Assembly: GCA_021613375.1 (NCBI GenBank)
Contig: CM038711.1
Span: forward strand, 15,462,576-15,526,575
Source: Megaleporinus macrocephalus
Lineage: Eukaryota; Chordata; Actinopteri; Characiformes; Anostomidae
Direction: 5' to 3'
DNA length: 64,000 bases
This document shows, one piece after another, positions 43,720 to 56,005 of the stretch (its first letter is position 1; the number at the start of each line of letters is the position of its first letter). A program made the position numbers and the translations under genes. The notes beneath the pieces are model-generated. The model worked only from the letters and a program-made list of their open reading frames with translations, had not been told where the DNA came from and searched no databases.

Positions 43720-45125
43720 GTGTAATTCATGTACATTTTAACTCAATAACCCTTAGGTAATTCAGTCAGGGAAAGGGCAGTGTGTATGTTTAGGAGAGGG
43801 TTGTAATGTCTAGTGCCATCAGAGGATCCAAACTTACACCTGGCAATGAGGATACCAAAAATTGTTATTTTACTACCATCTTGTTATCAGTACAATTAAT
43901 AACTTTATACTATAACTTTACGTTTACTATAACTAATAAAAAAGAGAGGTCCTAAAACATGATCTGATTTTGCCACTTCAGTATAGCAATCCTTTTGAAT
44001 TAGGTTACCATATTTTTTAGGTAATCTGTGCCATTATAGATTTGTAAGGTAAGCCACCCAACCCTGTTAATTACTTGTTCCCTATATAAGCCTTACAATG
44101 TCAGTGCAGAAAAGCAAACATTAACAACAAATTACTATATTTGAAGTCAGAAGGATGTGCTCCTTTAAGTGGTTTGAAAACACTGTGTAATGGTCAATAA
44201 AAGTTTCCATGTGGAGGCTATCTATAACGCCTCATCTCCTCCCAACAAGCCTCATCATTTCACTATGCTATATAACCTCCACAGGCCGCACAGACCATTG
44301 CCCACCTGCTTACTCCCAGTCCAGACAAGAGCTGTCAGTCAGAAGCCTCCGCTGTCAGTAACGGTCAGGGGTGACATGATGTGAAAAGGGCTGGAATTCC
44401 CAGATGCTCTGTCCTGCCTGAGTGTATGCCCTTGTACAAAGTCACTCGCTACTGACACAAGCTCTGATAAGGGAGGATCTTTACTTCATATTTGGATCCT
44501 TGGACCTTCCAGCCTTTCTACATCTCTAGCCCTCTCTTCCTCATTCCCTCCCTCCCTCCCTTCCTTCCTTCCTCCTTCTCTACCTTACTGTTACTCTCTC
44601 TGTCCTCCACTTTTTTTAACCCAAGTGGGACAAGGGACTAAAACAGATCAATTAGATTTCAATCACAAAACAAAGGTCAAAACAAATGACAGCAACTGTA
44701 GCGCCGCAGCCTCAAATGTACCAGGCTCTAAGGATGCTGTCAGAACCAGGAGAGGTTATGTAGCAGGAACACTCAGTTCTCTTCTGTTTGATGTTTTCTG
44801 GCACAGGAGCAAAGCCACTGCTGCTTTAGGAGCCAGGGGAGGACCTTCTGCCCCTGGAAACTTTTAGTACAGTACTGTTAATGCAGGAATGCAATGATGT
44901 ATTTTTTGCACATAAGATTCTAGTAAAATGGACTGTTCTGTCTACCAACTCCTGCTTATGTCAAATCAAGGGTATTAACAATGAGTGTGTCCTTCCCTTC
45001 GCTATTTCTACTCCTCTGGGAAAGCATACCCTACATATTGCAATGTTGGGGTAAAGATCAAAATAAGAATTGAATCACTTTGTTTTATCAAGTTTCCTAC
45101 AGGAATTTGTTATAGTGAGTGCACA
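43720..45125. other. Non-coding DNA, no gene seen
   Basis: Contains a CCCT/CCTT run at 44543-44575. 44380-44520 and 44620-44870 are repeat-free and moderately GC; an 80-codon open frame at 44625 has no domain. Confidence 0.4.
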
Positions 45126-45127
45126 CA

Positions 45128-45472
45128 TACACCACTGTGCAAGTCTAAGTCTAAGGCACCAAAGCTCATTGTTTAAAACCCTTTATGGTAGCAATACATG
45201 TATTTTCACCAGAAATAACACAATATATCATAGAAATACAATGCAAAGTAGCATAATCCATTTTGCATTTAAATCTTATTTTGAAAGAGGTGGATAATAT
45301 CTTGTGCACCAGTTTGAAAAACAAAGAACAGGTAATATATGATAAATAATCACACTGACATATGTAAAACCACTACGTAGTGTATCAATACTATTACAAT
45401 ATTCATAAAGTAAAGTGTTTTGTAGAGCAAAAAATAGCTCCCAAGTGCCTAAAACTTTTGCAGTGTTGTATA
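45128..45472. mobile_element. MITE with CTGTGCAAAAGTCTTAGGCAC-type ends
   Basis: Left end ACCACTGTGCAAGTCTAAGT then CTAAGGCACC. Right end AAGTGCCTAAAACTTTTGCA then GTGTTGTAT, its inverted counterpart. The 300-base interior is AT-rich and non-coding. The style matches a fish Tc1-type MITE. Confidence 0.6.
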
Positions 45473-47580
45473 TGACATGTAACATATGTAACATGTATAC
45501 AATCATGAAGACGTAAGAAAAAATTTAACTAGGGAAAATTTAAATAAGAATACAAAAAATATAAAATTAAGAAAATTAAGAGTATGAAAATGTACATTAC
45601 ATAAATAGTGAAAATGAAAATGAGATATCTGTTCAAATGCATGTCAGTGTATAAATATGTTATAAAAGCTGTTTTACACAGAATATTACAATATGTACTA
45701 ATTAAATTAATAAATATGTACTTTGTACAGCTCTGCAAATAAGCTCTGCATTATTTTATAGAGAAGTTGCTGTTTTACGGTAAGAAAGGGTTTGTTTTGT
45801 TTAAGTTTATAGTATGAGATGGTCGCTGATCATGAGCTCTACAGTGCTGGGCTGTTGGTGTGTCTGATTGTGCTGGTTTTGATGTAACTGAATCCTGGAA
45901 GAATGGCTGGAAGAGGAGATGTCTAGGATAAGAGGGTCAGCTGTAATTTTGCCTACATGCTTTTGCTTTATCAGCTTGCTGTTAAAGATGTTTTAAGGCA
46001 TTGGCAGACAACATCCAATGATCTGCTCGAAAGTCCTGATTATATGTGCTGGAGTTGATTATGGATGATGTGAAGATTAACTGTGTAATGACGCTCTATA
46101 TTATTTCCTTCTTTTATCACATAATTTTCCCTCAAAGCAATTTACCTCTGCACTGAGGCACAACAGCAAAAATGAAGTCATGCACTAATGTTGGATGATT
46201 AGTTGGGTGCATCTTAGCAGGGGAGTTCAGACCCAACACGCCTGAATCTGGTATTCAGATGGTTCTGAAGGACTTCATTATCTAGATTAAGTGTGTTAGA
46301 TGGGTGAAACTAAACTCTGCAGGGTGGTAGGTCTAAACAGGATTGAGCACCTCTGCTGTATTATGCTTTATAAGATTCATATATAGAAAATATATAGAAT
46401 ATCAAAAAAATATGAAAATATTAGGTAGAAAAATGAGTAACGAACCAATCTTTAAATAATATTACAACAAAAATATATTATATTATATAAATAATTCTAA
46501 TTCATGTTAATTTAATTAAGTGATTAAAATTGGCTTTAATTTGTGGAAAAAAACAGCTGATATATACTGGTAAATATGCTGCACAGTGACTGCTATATGA
46601 GGGAACTGACTAAAATATGCTTCCAGAAACTAATAATGCATTTAAAGTTTAAAAAAGAGCAAGTTAAAAAGATATTAATTATATTTTGGGGGATGACAAA
46701 TTTTGAAAATTTGCTTCTCTGAATGAAATTGTTTAATCCAGAATCTTGTGTCACCCACAAGCTGCAGGATGCCAAAAATAGATTTAATGGGCGCACTAAG
46801 AAACTTTTTATTAGGTAAACTTCCCATAATTATTAACCCTTTTATTGGCATTAAATATATATCATGTGATATAAGTGATAAAAAGGGTTGAAGTAGCTGA
46901 ATTCACTAAATAAAAGTGCTGTCTGCACTTTAGGACATAGTATATAACTCTTTAATAAATCTTATGATTAGTGATTTAGTGATGTTTATTTGCTCAGGCT
47001 TAGCCAAGCAGCCCCTGTTTTTTACAATTTAGTTGAACACTGGAGCTGTGAGGCTAACATAAGCAAGGATAACACTAAAACTCAATAGTCACCCTTTCCT
47101 ATGAATATATGTCTTAACCTAAACGTCTCAACTCAAACCACATCCTGGTCATGCAGACCTGTTGTTGGAATCTAAACTACGTTAAATCTAACCCTAATTA
47201 CCTAATAGTGGTTTAAGTTGGTTGAGAGAGGTTTTATACTTATGAAAATAATTTGGGTGACTATTGGCTTCTAGTGTTTTATTAGTGATGTTAGCCTCAT
47301 AACTCCAGCATAACATTTAATAATACATAGTTAAACTGGTCAAATTGTACATTTTAAAAGTGTAAATGTAATTTTTGTCAAACAGCTCTTTAACAAGCAT
47401 AATAAATATCCCACAGTCCAATGACTGACCAACCTGAGGCGCATCCCAACAAACTGCCAAGTTGGCTCAATTTCCAATCAGTGACAGACACTAAGCAGTG
47501 AGTGCTCCAGTTGGTGATGACCATGTAGAAAGGATATCATTTGATTAAATAGATTTTCTGCTGCTGGTAATTTGCAGAGT
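45473..47580. other. Non-coding AT-rich DNA, no gene seen
   Basis: Very AT-rich around 45530-45750 and 46370-46600. Open frames are short and of low complexity. Confidence 0.45.

Positions 47581-47584
<4 letters not shown>

Positions 47585-47654
<70 letters not shown>
47585..47654 (+). repeat. (AT)n microsatellite
   Basis: About 35 uninterrupted AT units; Tyr-Ile open frames over it are artefacts. Confidence 0.98.
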
Positions 47655-47655
<1 letters not shown>

Positions 47656-47817
47656 AGTAGACCTGCTTACAGCACGTCTCAGCCAGTGCGATACCAAATG
47701 ATATCTTCTCAGTTTAGAACTGCTAGTAGAAGTAGAACTGCTAAGCGTGCATGTTTTTAATCAATTGTAATTTATTCTTGTGCAAAACTGTGTTTAGTCT
47801 ATTTCTCTGTGAATCCT

Positions 47818-48280
47818 CTGATATCTCTTTCTCTTTCTCTCTCTCTCTCTCTGCTCTCTATTTTTCTATTTTCTCTTTTCTTTATTACTTTTTCCTCTCT
47901 CAGTTTTATTTTCCCATTTTCAGTATTTTGTCTCTTATTATATCTCTCAGTATTTTGTGTTCTCGCCACACTGTCCCTATTTCTCCATTTCTCTTTTCTT
48001 TCCACTTTTCCTCTCTTTGTTTTGTCATTTCTTTCCTCCACTTCTCCTTCTCTCTCCTCTCTTTACAACTTTTCTTTTCTCTTCTTCTCCTTTTCTCTCC
48101 CTCTCCTCCTCTCATTTTACCTTCTCACAATCTCTCTCTCTTCCTCTCTCTCTTTCATTCTGTTTTTCTTTTTTTTGCTCTCTATTCCTTCATTTCTCCT
48201 TTGTCTGCTACTCTCCTTCTTTCTTTCTCCCTCTTTCACCCTCTTTCTCCATTCGCTCTCTCTTTCTCTCTGGCTGCACA
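47818..48280 (+). repeat. Long polypyrimidine tract, block 1
   Basis: About 460 bases that are mostly C and T on the plus strand, with CTCTCT, TTTCTC and CTTTTC phrases. Three overlapping long open frames (up to 186 codons, Ser/Phe/Leu-rich) arise from this bias and are not genes. Confidence 0.9.
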
Positions 48281-50440
48281 TGTTTCAGTAGTGCCTCACT
48301 CAGCCATATGAAGATAACAATACAGTGAGGAGTGTAATGGTGCACATTTATTCAGCAAAAGCTGCAGGTTCATTCTCTGCACTCTCCTCCGGGAGCCTCT
48401 TTGTGTCATCTTATAGAAATGTGCAGGTCCGAGGGAGAGGGATTCTGGAGCGGAAAAGCGAGTAAATATCCAGCCATTTTTTGTATTCCTTGCTGTGGCC
48501 CAAAGGAATGTGAAGGACAAACAATCAAGATATTTATTTTGCAGTCATTATGTATGCGAAGCTATCTCTTTCACTTTTTTCTCAGAGTGAATATATATAT
48601 ATATATGCATGCGAAAAGGTATGTATGTGTGTGTGTCTGCGTATAAATATAGCATTCAATTTATAAATATAGCATAGCCAGTATATGCTCTTATTGGATA
48701 GTCTGTGTGCTCAGTTCTTTGGCAGCATGTGTACAGAGGTATATGGAAATGCTATCTGGCACACCACTGAACTATGTACACTTTATGGAGGGACTCCAGC
48801 ACTGTATCATTAGCCTTTGCAGTGGCGGAGAACCTTATCTAATTCCAAAGAAACCATACCTCAACACCAAGACTGTATCTTCTACAGTCCTTGGAGGTTG
48901 TGGGTCATTTTGCTGTTGGTACTAGTCCAAATAAGGACTTCTGTTCTATGCCATGTTTATTGAGGGAAACTTTATTTGCATACCACAACGAATTGATAAT
49001 ACTCAGTTATATATATCAGCTAAGCCAATTTTAGTGATACAGTTATACATAATGAGAAACTGCACAGAAGACATAAAATCCTAAGATAACTTGAAATAAG
49101 GCTGCAAATGTTAGCATAGACTTAAATGTTTTTTTAGGTAACCAAATCTACAGTCAAAGATTTTGGTACAGATTTAAGTTGGCGTTTAAGTTGTTTCTAA
49201 GAGCGTATTTTATCAATTCATTAACAAATATACATGCTAATCTTATAAGATGCTGAGAAAATAGTTAACCCTTTCTATGAACTGTTACAGACTACTGTAA
49301 TGTGTGACAATTGTTATTCAAATGGCCGTACTGACGAGATTTGTGATTTCAGAACTAACATTGTTCATGCTGTGAAACTGGCAGATACTGGGGAGGACAT
49401 CAAATTGCAACAGGAAGGGAGATTCATTGCAGAAATGGGCTACAGAAAATAACATGCTGCTACATGGAAAGAGGTCCAAAAATGTTCCACTGCCAGCCTT
49501 TTTAATTCTGAGAGCAGAAATATTCCCAGTTGTAAGCACAGCAAAATACCTGGGCTATCATCTAAAAGCAGCTTAAGCAATAACCTTCATATTCGTGTGT
49601 TAGAAAAGCTTTCGAACACCTACATGTCCTTGCTATAATGATCACAAACAATGTTCCTCAGGAAGACCAGCTCACAATCAATTCCACACTGATGTGTTAT
49701 TTGTGTACAAAAAAACAAGAACTTGCTTCAAAAAAGAATCGTCAATATTATGGCAAAATCTGATTCTGCTCCAGTCCCTCCCACGCTGCCGTCAAGATGT
49801 CAAAAAGCAGCCGTAAAACCTAAAAATGTATGTATTCAACCATCCTTTAAATTACTTGCTCCCACAGAGAAAAGGTGAAATGTCTGGCAAGGGCTTTGAA
49901 TTAAAACTGACATGCATTAAGAAATATAACATTGGCTACAGCTATTAGATTTTTTGAAACATTAATTGTGAACATTTACAATTGCTATGTTTTTTTTAAT
50001 CAACATCACTGTCATACTATTTTAGTACTCTTTCAATCATTAGACATACTTAAGTTAGTGTAGTTTTGTCTAGATTTTTGCATTTAAATGTGTACCATGA
50101 TTGTATTATAACTGGGTTGTGAACTGCTTGTTATACATTATCTTCTGAATTCCTGAACTAACTACTGTGAACCCTAGCTCTAACCTACAACTTTTCACAA
50201 TCCAAGATCTAACCTCTTTACAAACTAAAGGCCTAACCTAAGATCCTAGCCCTTTTTTGAACCATAGGCTTAATTTAAGGAAGGTTAGTTATTGTAGGAC
50301 ATAAAGAAACAGTCTTTGGCATAAGCCAGTCCTAGGCCCAGGTTTTTAAGCATGCAGACCCTCACAGAGTCTGCTGAATATGGAGAGCAGGGGCGAAGCT
50401 GCCTCCCTGGACGACATAACTGGGACCCAACTGGTGGTGG
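48281..50440. other. Non-coding DNA, no gene seen
   Basis: Short (AT)n and (GT)n at 48592-48640. Around 50100-50320 there are several CTAACC/AACCTAA phrases with no clear period. No gene is supported. Confidence 0.4.
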
Positions 50441-50447
50441 TGGGGAG

Positions 50448-51836
50448 CAGTGTTAATTTTGACAGCAAATTTTGATTTGGTCTTAGTCATAGTCTTTTGA
50501 CTAAAATGTCACTTAGTGTTAGTCATAATTTAGTCATCTGAATTGTTTTAGTTTTAGTCTAGTTTAAGTCGACTAATTATCATAAGAAAATAGTTGACTA
50601 AATCTACAGTCGATTCAGTTGACTAAATTATAAAGGGTGTAAAATGTGATACTTTTTCTTTAATTCCCTTCAATTATTTAAGTCATTATATATACTTACA
50701 CAAAATGAAACATTTATTAACCAGTTATGGAATATTATTCATGTTTGAAAGACGAATACACACACAAACAGATTTAACAAACAACATCTGAAGTCTTCCG
50801 TAACTGCAAAGTAAATAAGGGAAAACTTATTTTATCCTTGTATCACCTTTTTATTTATCTCTTATTTATTTAATAATTGTAACTAATGCTGTTAATCTAA
50901 TTAAATTGCATGCTCTGTGGTTAACTAATCTACATTAATTGCATTTATCAAATAATTAAAATAAATTTTAGCATACCAGTAAATCAATGAATGAAAAATT
51001 GCCACATCTCTAGGTCACAGTGTTTACTAGAGACACACACTGCACATTACATGCACTAATAAATTGTAAATAAAACGACCTAATCTGTTTTGGGTACTTT
51101 CACTGTACGGAGAGATTTGGGACATGATCATCAAACGCAGATGGTTGGAGTTAGCTAGCTAGTCTCCCGACTCTGCACATATAGCGTTTCACCTGCTTCC
51201 TACATACCTGATCCAACTTATCTGATCATTAACACCACCTTACTGAGTTAATACAGCGTTTACAGCAGCACACACTCTGAAATGTACAGGACAGTGTGCT
51301 TTCAGGACTAGGATTAAGAAAGGCTAAGCTAGCATTAGCAGCGGTAAAGCTAGCTGACGGTGGTGCTGGAGGGCTGATGTCCAGCACGGTGATTTTCTCT
51401 AAACACAAACTCTAAACTCTCGTTCTCTCTGCTGACATTGTCTAGATAACTTAGTTCCATCATAAGTAGCGACAGTTCACAGACTCGTATGGTCTTCCTG
51501 GGCTAAGACCAAATTTGTGTATGTGTGCGTTTGATTGACGGCTACCCGGCTTGTCCCGCCTCTCCATATACGCTGAAGTAGTTATGATTCGATGTTTCCC
51601 TAACTTGTCCCTGCCTTTCACAAAACTAAGTCGGTTCTGATTGGATGTCGTCCCTGCCAAACATGTTCGTCTCGTTTTTATTAGTTGACTAAAGTGTCAA
51701 TCAATTTCGTCATAGTTTTTATCCTTTCATTTTATTTAGTTTTCGTCATGGAAAAAAAAGTTTGTTGATAAAAACTATGACGAAAATAGTTCGTCAACGA
51801 AATAGAAATAGAATAGAAATGTTAGCACCTGAAGGC
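50448..51836. mobile_element. hAT-type nonautonomous element with GACTAAA-rich ends
   Basis: Left end CAGTGTTAATTTTGACAGCA, then GTCTTAGTCATAGTCTTTTG and GTTTTAGTCTAGTTTAAGTC. Right end GTTGACTAAAGTGTCAATCA, TAGTTTTCGTCATGG, AAAACTATGACGAAAATAGT and TCGTCAACGAAATAG, finishing near GTTAGCACCTG. This is the layout of an abundant fish hAT-derived element. Its interior (about 50640-51660) has no transposase frame. Confidence 0.7.
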
Positions 51837-52715
51837 AGCAATGAGGGAGCAAGAGTTGAATCCTTTTTACACAGGTGGCAGCCTGTAACTGGTTGGAGTA
51901 ATGGATGAGCAAGTGACATAGCATTGGAGTATTCCTTCCAAAACTTTCGCTAAAGCTTTCATTTCTGATTGTTTGAGAATTTTAGGTCAAATCCATTGAG
52001 AACACTAGAGCTGACCTTTTAACTAACCTTATTTTTTAATCTATAACCAAAACTAGAACCAATCTATTGTGTGGATTTCAGTAGTCTTGTCATTAACTTG
52101 AGGCTTTTGAAATTGTGTCAAAAGGTCTAAATAAAGTGCATGAAATTGTACTATGGTACAAATCTGTCATGTCTGTATTTTACTAGTCTATTAAGTAATA
52201 ACTCTGGGATAAATTGCCTTCTATGATTCATCAAACTCGGAGCTCCCTCACTAATAGCAGTCCTTGTCATTAATGTAATAACAAAACTGGGTAACCCTTT
52301 CTTTTTTTTCAGAACTAAAGAGAAGAAAGCCTCAAGCTCATGACAAACCTACTAAAATCCATCAACAAGGGCACATATCAATGGCGTGCCGGTCTGCATG
52401 TTGATGGTTCGATCATAGATATTTGGGGAAATTGCACATATTACATTCCCAGATTTCCTCTGGTAAAACCAATACAGCTTAAATAGAGCCTAAGACAAAG
52501 CAATGTTCTGGCTTGTCTGGATACTAATGGCAAGCTACAGAAAGAGAGCTTATCCCCTGAAGTCTATTACATCATGGACACAGAACTAGAGAACATCTTT
52601 CTCTTTATTGGCCTCTCCTTCTCTGACTCTCTATGAATCCCGCTATCCCATTGTGACTTTCTCTGTTACTCTCTCTCCATCCGTCTAGCTTCCTCTGTCA
52701 TTTCCATCCTTTCCA
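51837..52715. other. Non-coding DNA, no gene seen
   Basis: Nothing recognised. Confidence 0.4.
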
Positions 52716-52719
52716 TCTA

Positions 52720-53110
52720 TCAGCCCTGATGCACTTCCTCAATAACCTACAATTAAGGCAGAAGTGAAATCCCATCGTATGGCTGGATGCGCATGGGCGA
52801 GTGAGTAATAATTAATTTTCTGGCTTTTTAACGCCCCGGTCTAAATCTGTCCAGCAGAGTAATTGGAAAAGCCATTAAAGTTGATGCGAGTTTTTCTGAA
52901 ATGCTGTTTATGTCAGTATTGATTAAACGGGGGTGGAAAAGGCTGCGGCTGCGGGGCTCGAGTGATGGAGAAGTGATGACAGGAAGCGGCCTGTGGTTAG
53001 ATCCCCTCTCCGCCTCTTCACTATCTCTGCCCTCCAGACTTCGCTGATAGCATCGCTGCTTCTCCTGCAGTCTTACCTGCAAACCGAGACCGCCTATCAG
53101 ATCAGACTTC
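52720..53110. other. Candidate conserved noncoding element
   Basis: The most enhancer-like block in the window: repeat-free, fairly GC, with GAGTAATAATTAATTTTCTG, CAGAGTAATTGGAAAAGCC and GTCAGTATTGATTAAACG. It abuts the second polypyrimidine tract. An 84-codon minus-strand open frame (52828-53082) lacks domains. Could also hold an unannotated exon, but no splice-site pair was convincing. Confidence 0.35.
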
Positions 53111-54030
53111 TTCTCTCTTTCTTACTTTCTTCTCTTTTAATTATTGTTTTCTTCTTTCTCTTTCTTTACCTGTCTTTCTTATTTTACTGTTTCTCACTTC
53201 TCTTTATTTATTTTTCACGTTTTCATGTTCTTTCCTCTACCTCTATTCGCTCTACTTATTTCCTGCTTATTAATTTCTCTGTCTTTCCCTTTATTTATTT
53301 TGTTCTTTCTTGTTCTCGTCAATTGTCTCTCATACTCGCCTTTTTCCTCTCTCCGCCTCTTTCTTCCTGCACTGTTTTTCCTTTCTGTGTTCACTTTTCT
53401 CTCTCTTTGTTCTATCCCTTTATTTGTCCTCTCTAAATTGACTCTCTCCCTTTTATGCTCATGTCTCATTCTCCTCTCTTTCCATTTCTTATTTTCTTTT
53501 TCCCCTCTCTAACTCTCATTTCTCACTTTCTATCTCATTTCACTTTCTCTTTCCCATTTTCTCCGTGTGTTTCTCTTCTCTTTTTTCTTTTATGTGCTCT
53601 CTATGACTCATTTCCCTCTCCTCTGCTTTTCTCTTCTACCACTTTATTTCTTTCTATAAGTCTTTTTCTCCCCTGTTGTCTCCTAATTTCTCTCTTCTCC
53701 TCCTTTATCTTTTTTCTCTCAGTCCCCTCTTTAAAACTCATCTTTTTTCTTTCTTAGTCTAGCTTTTTCTCCCCCTTTCTTCTGTCTCTCCACCTATCTC
53801 TCTCTGTTTCTCACTCTCTCCTCTCTGTATCCTCCTAGTCTCTCTGTCCTTTTGTAGCTTTCTCCATTCTATTTTCTTTCCTTCTGCATGTCTCTCTCTT
53901 TCATCTTTCTCTTCTCTCTCTTGTTTTCTTCTCTATATCCTCTTTCTCTGTCTCACACATTTTTTTATCACTTTTCTAGCTCAAGCTCTCTCTCACACTC
54001 ACTCTCTCTTGCTTGCTCTCTCAAAGGAGT
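53105..54030 (+). repeat. Long polypyrimidine tract, block 2
   Basis: About 920 bases, strongly C/T on the plus strand (TTTCTC, CTCTCT, CTTTCT phrases, few purines). Overlapping open frames up to 147 codons are Leu/Phe/Ser-rich by bias only. It leads, after about 80 bases, into a (TA)n array. Confidence 0.92.
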
Positions 54031-54107
54031 GCCTCTCAGATGCTGAAGGAAAAACACTTTCAAAGCTCTTCACGGTGAACGCATTCCCCCAAAACACACA
54101 AACACAC

Positions 54108-54111
<4 letters not shown>

Positions 54112-54196
<85 letters not shown>
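54112..54196 (+). repeat. (TA)n microsatellite
   Basis: About 42 uninterrupted TA units, preceded by a short (CA)n, ACACACAAACACACACAAAT. The Ile-Tyr open frames are artefacts. Confidence 0.98.
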
Positions 54197-54197
<1 letters not shown>

Positions 54198-54904
54198 CGA
54201 GGCATCATTCTGGATGAACAGGTTTCTGTGCTATGATTCCACCGAGTAACAGCAGTTAATGACTACAAGCTAGTGATAAAGTACAGCATGGAGAGTCCAA
54301 ACAGAGATAAGGACAAATACAGGGACCCCTCCAGCACACACTGCCTGTACTCCACCAGGCTCTTCACCTCAGTCCAGTACTGCTCTTTAAAGCACCAGCT
54401 ACGCTGCTTTTTCTGCTGCTGTTTTTTCCCCTTGTTATTGTTTATTGTCGGAGACTCGCAGCCCTATTTGTCATCATATGATATCATGCGCATCTAGAGG
54501 GACAGCATAGTGACTGCTATATACTATCAATACTGTGGAGGCAATCTGACTGTCCTTTTCTGACTACTATGGAAATTACCATGCTGAACGTTATTACAAT
54601 GCCAGATGTCTTCCGAGATACTGAACTGGCTAGCTCCAGTAGTATATGACTGTGTGCTCTGGGTCTGTCAGAGGAGAGTTCAGTTATGTTACTCGAAGAA
54701 TTCATCCTCAGACACTGATCTAGCACAGTGTCTTTGGTATTACACAATGTAGAACCCTTATGTGTTATGTCAAGTGTTAATTTTTTTTTATCAGAAATCC
54801 AATTTTGGTACCAGAACTATTTGTTTAATAACAAATATTTTATAGCATCTTAAAATGTGACTTCACTACATTCAGATTTTGAAAACAGATATTGTCTGTT
54901 CAAA
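54197..54904. other. Non-coding DNA, no gene seen
   Basis: Short open frames of 74-76 codons on opposite strands lack domains. Confidence 0.4.
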
Positions 54905-54906
54905 AC

Positions 54907-55600
54907 ATAGTCAGGTCCAAAAATATTTAGATGTCAACAAAGTTGCTGCTATTACAGATGTCTGCCATAGCATTTTTGAGTTGAAATGAATTAAATAATG
55001 AGCTCAAAGTGCTTTGATTCACATCCAAATAGGTGGAACAGCATAGGAATTACAACCATTTTTTAAGGGTTTTTTTTAGGGGTTCAGAACAAACCTAGAA
55101 TATAAGTGGACATTTTTAAGTCCTTGTTTTTGAAGTCAATGACTTCAGACTGGAACCTGTAGACATTACTGGATGCCTGGTCTCTGCTGGGCCTTTAATG
55201 CCACTGTCTTTATTTCATTCCTGTTACAGGTGTGCTTTAATAAGACAACACATGCTCAATTGGACTGAGGGCAGGTAATTGGCACAACAATTGCAGAACA
55301 TTATACTTCATTGACTTAATGCCTCTACCATGCTTGACAGATGAGGTGGCATGCTTTGGATCATGAACAGGTTCTTCTCTTCTCAGTAGTCTTCACATCC
55401 CATCATTTCTGGCTTATCTGTCCATAACATATTGATCTGGAACAAGTTGGCACACTCTTATCTGATTTTCCTGTTTACCAATGACTTACAACTCAGGTCA
55501 CCAGAGTTCTCTTGGTTTTCAAAAGGGACTATCCAGTGGTACAGGCAGGATTATATTTCATAGTACGCACAAGAATTCACCACTCACTTGTAGGCTACCT
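54907..55600 (-). mobile_element. Decayed Tc1-like transposon (AGTCAGGTCCAAAAATATTT end)
   Basis: Left end TAGTCAGGTCCAAAAATATT is a common fish Tc1 terminus. Then come GATTCACATCCAAATAGGTG and GGAATTACAACCATTTTTTA of the leader. Reverse-read transposase landmarks follow: GACATTACTGGATGCCTGGT, CATGCTCAATTGGACTGAGG, CTCTACCATGCTTGACAGAT then GGCATGCTTTGGATCATGAA, and GGCTTATCTGTCCATAACAT. The right terminus is absent. Many deletions; no transposase frame survives. Confidence 0.75.
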
Positions 55601-56004
55601 TTAGGAAGCCTTTAGAAACTTACTTCATGCAAGGATGTGAACACTGATGCTTTAAGCTATGGAGACAGCTTTTGTGCAGTATTACATTTAAATTTGCAGT
55701 TCATCACGTAAGGCACGTAATGCATTCTAAGCATTGGAGCAAGCATCAAATAGCAAATTACTGCAAAGCATTACATATCAGATGAACAGTTGAGTCTCAT
55801 ATACATAAATATATATGATATTAAATGACTCTTATTTCCATTAGATTTTAAAAGAACAGGCAAACTGAACCCCTCTCCTCTGCTGTCTGTGTTTAGATGT
55901 TGTGGCTGTTGGAATAACCTTATGCTGCTCTGATTTGTCCTCTATTTGTCCACAATCATAATGAGTATGTATCAAAGGTCCGTCCATTAACAATACATCA
56001 GCCG
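55601..56004. other. Non-coding DNA, no gene seen
   Basis: Nothing recognised before the hAT fragment. Confidence 0.4.
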
Positions 56005-56005
56005 A

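Noticed and set aside
44625..44867. 80-codon open frame in a GC-richer patch
   Set aside because: No domain, no splice context and no homologue recognised.
47751..48328. 186-, 160- and 123-codon Ser/Phe/Leu-rich open frames that look like membrane proteins
   Set aside because: They come from a polypyrimidine tract, overlap in all three frames, and have no domain or normal codon pattern.
50100..50320. Telomere-like CTAACC repeats
   Set aside because: Phrases are scattered and irregular, with no tandem hexamer array.
52993..53757. 147-, 122- and 100-codon Leu/Phe-rich open frames
   Set aside because: Same cause: strand-biased pyrimidine DNA without stop codons by composition.
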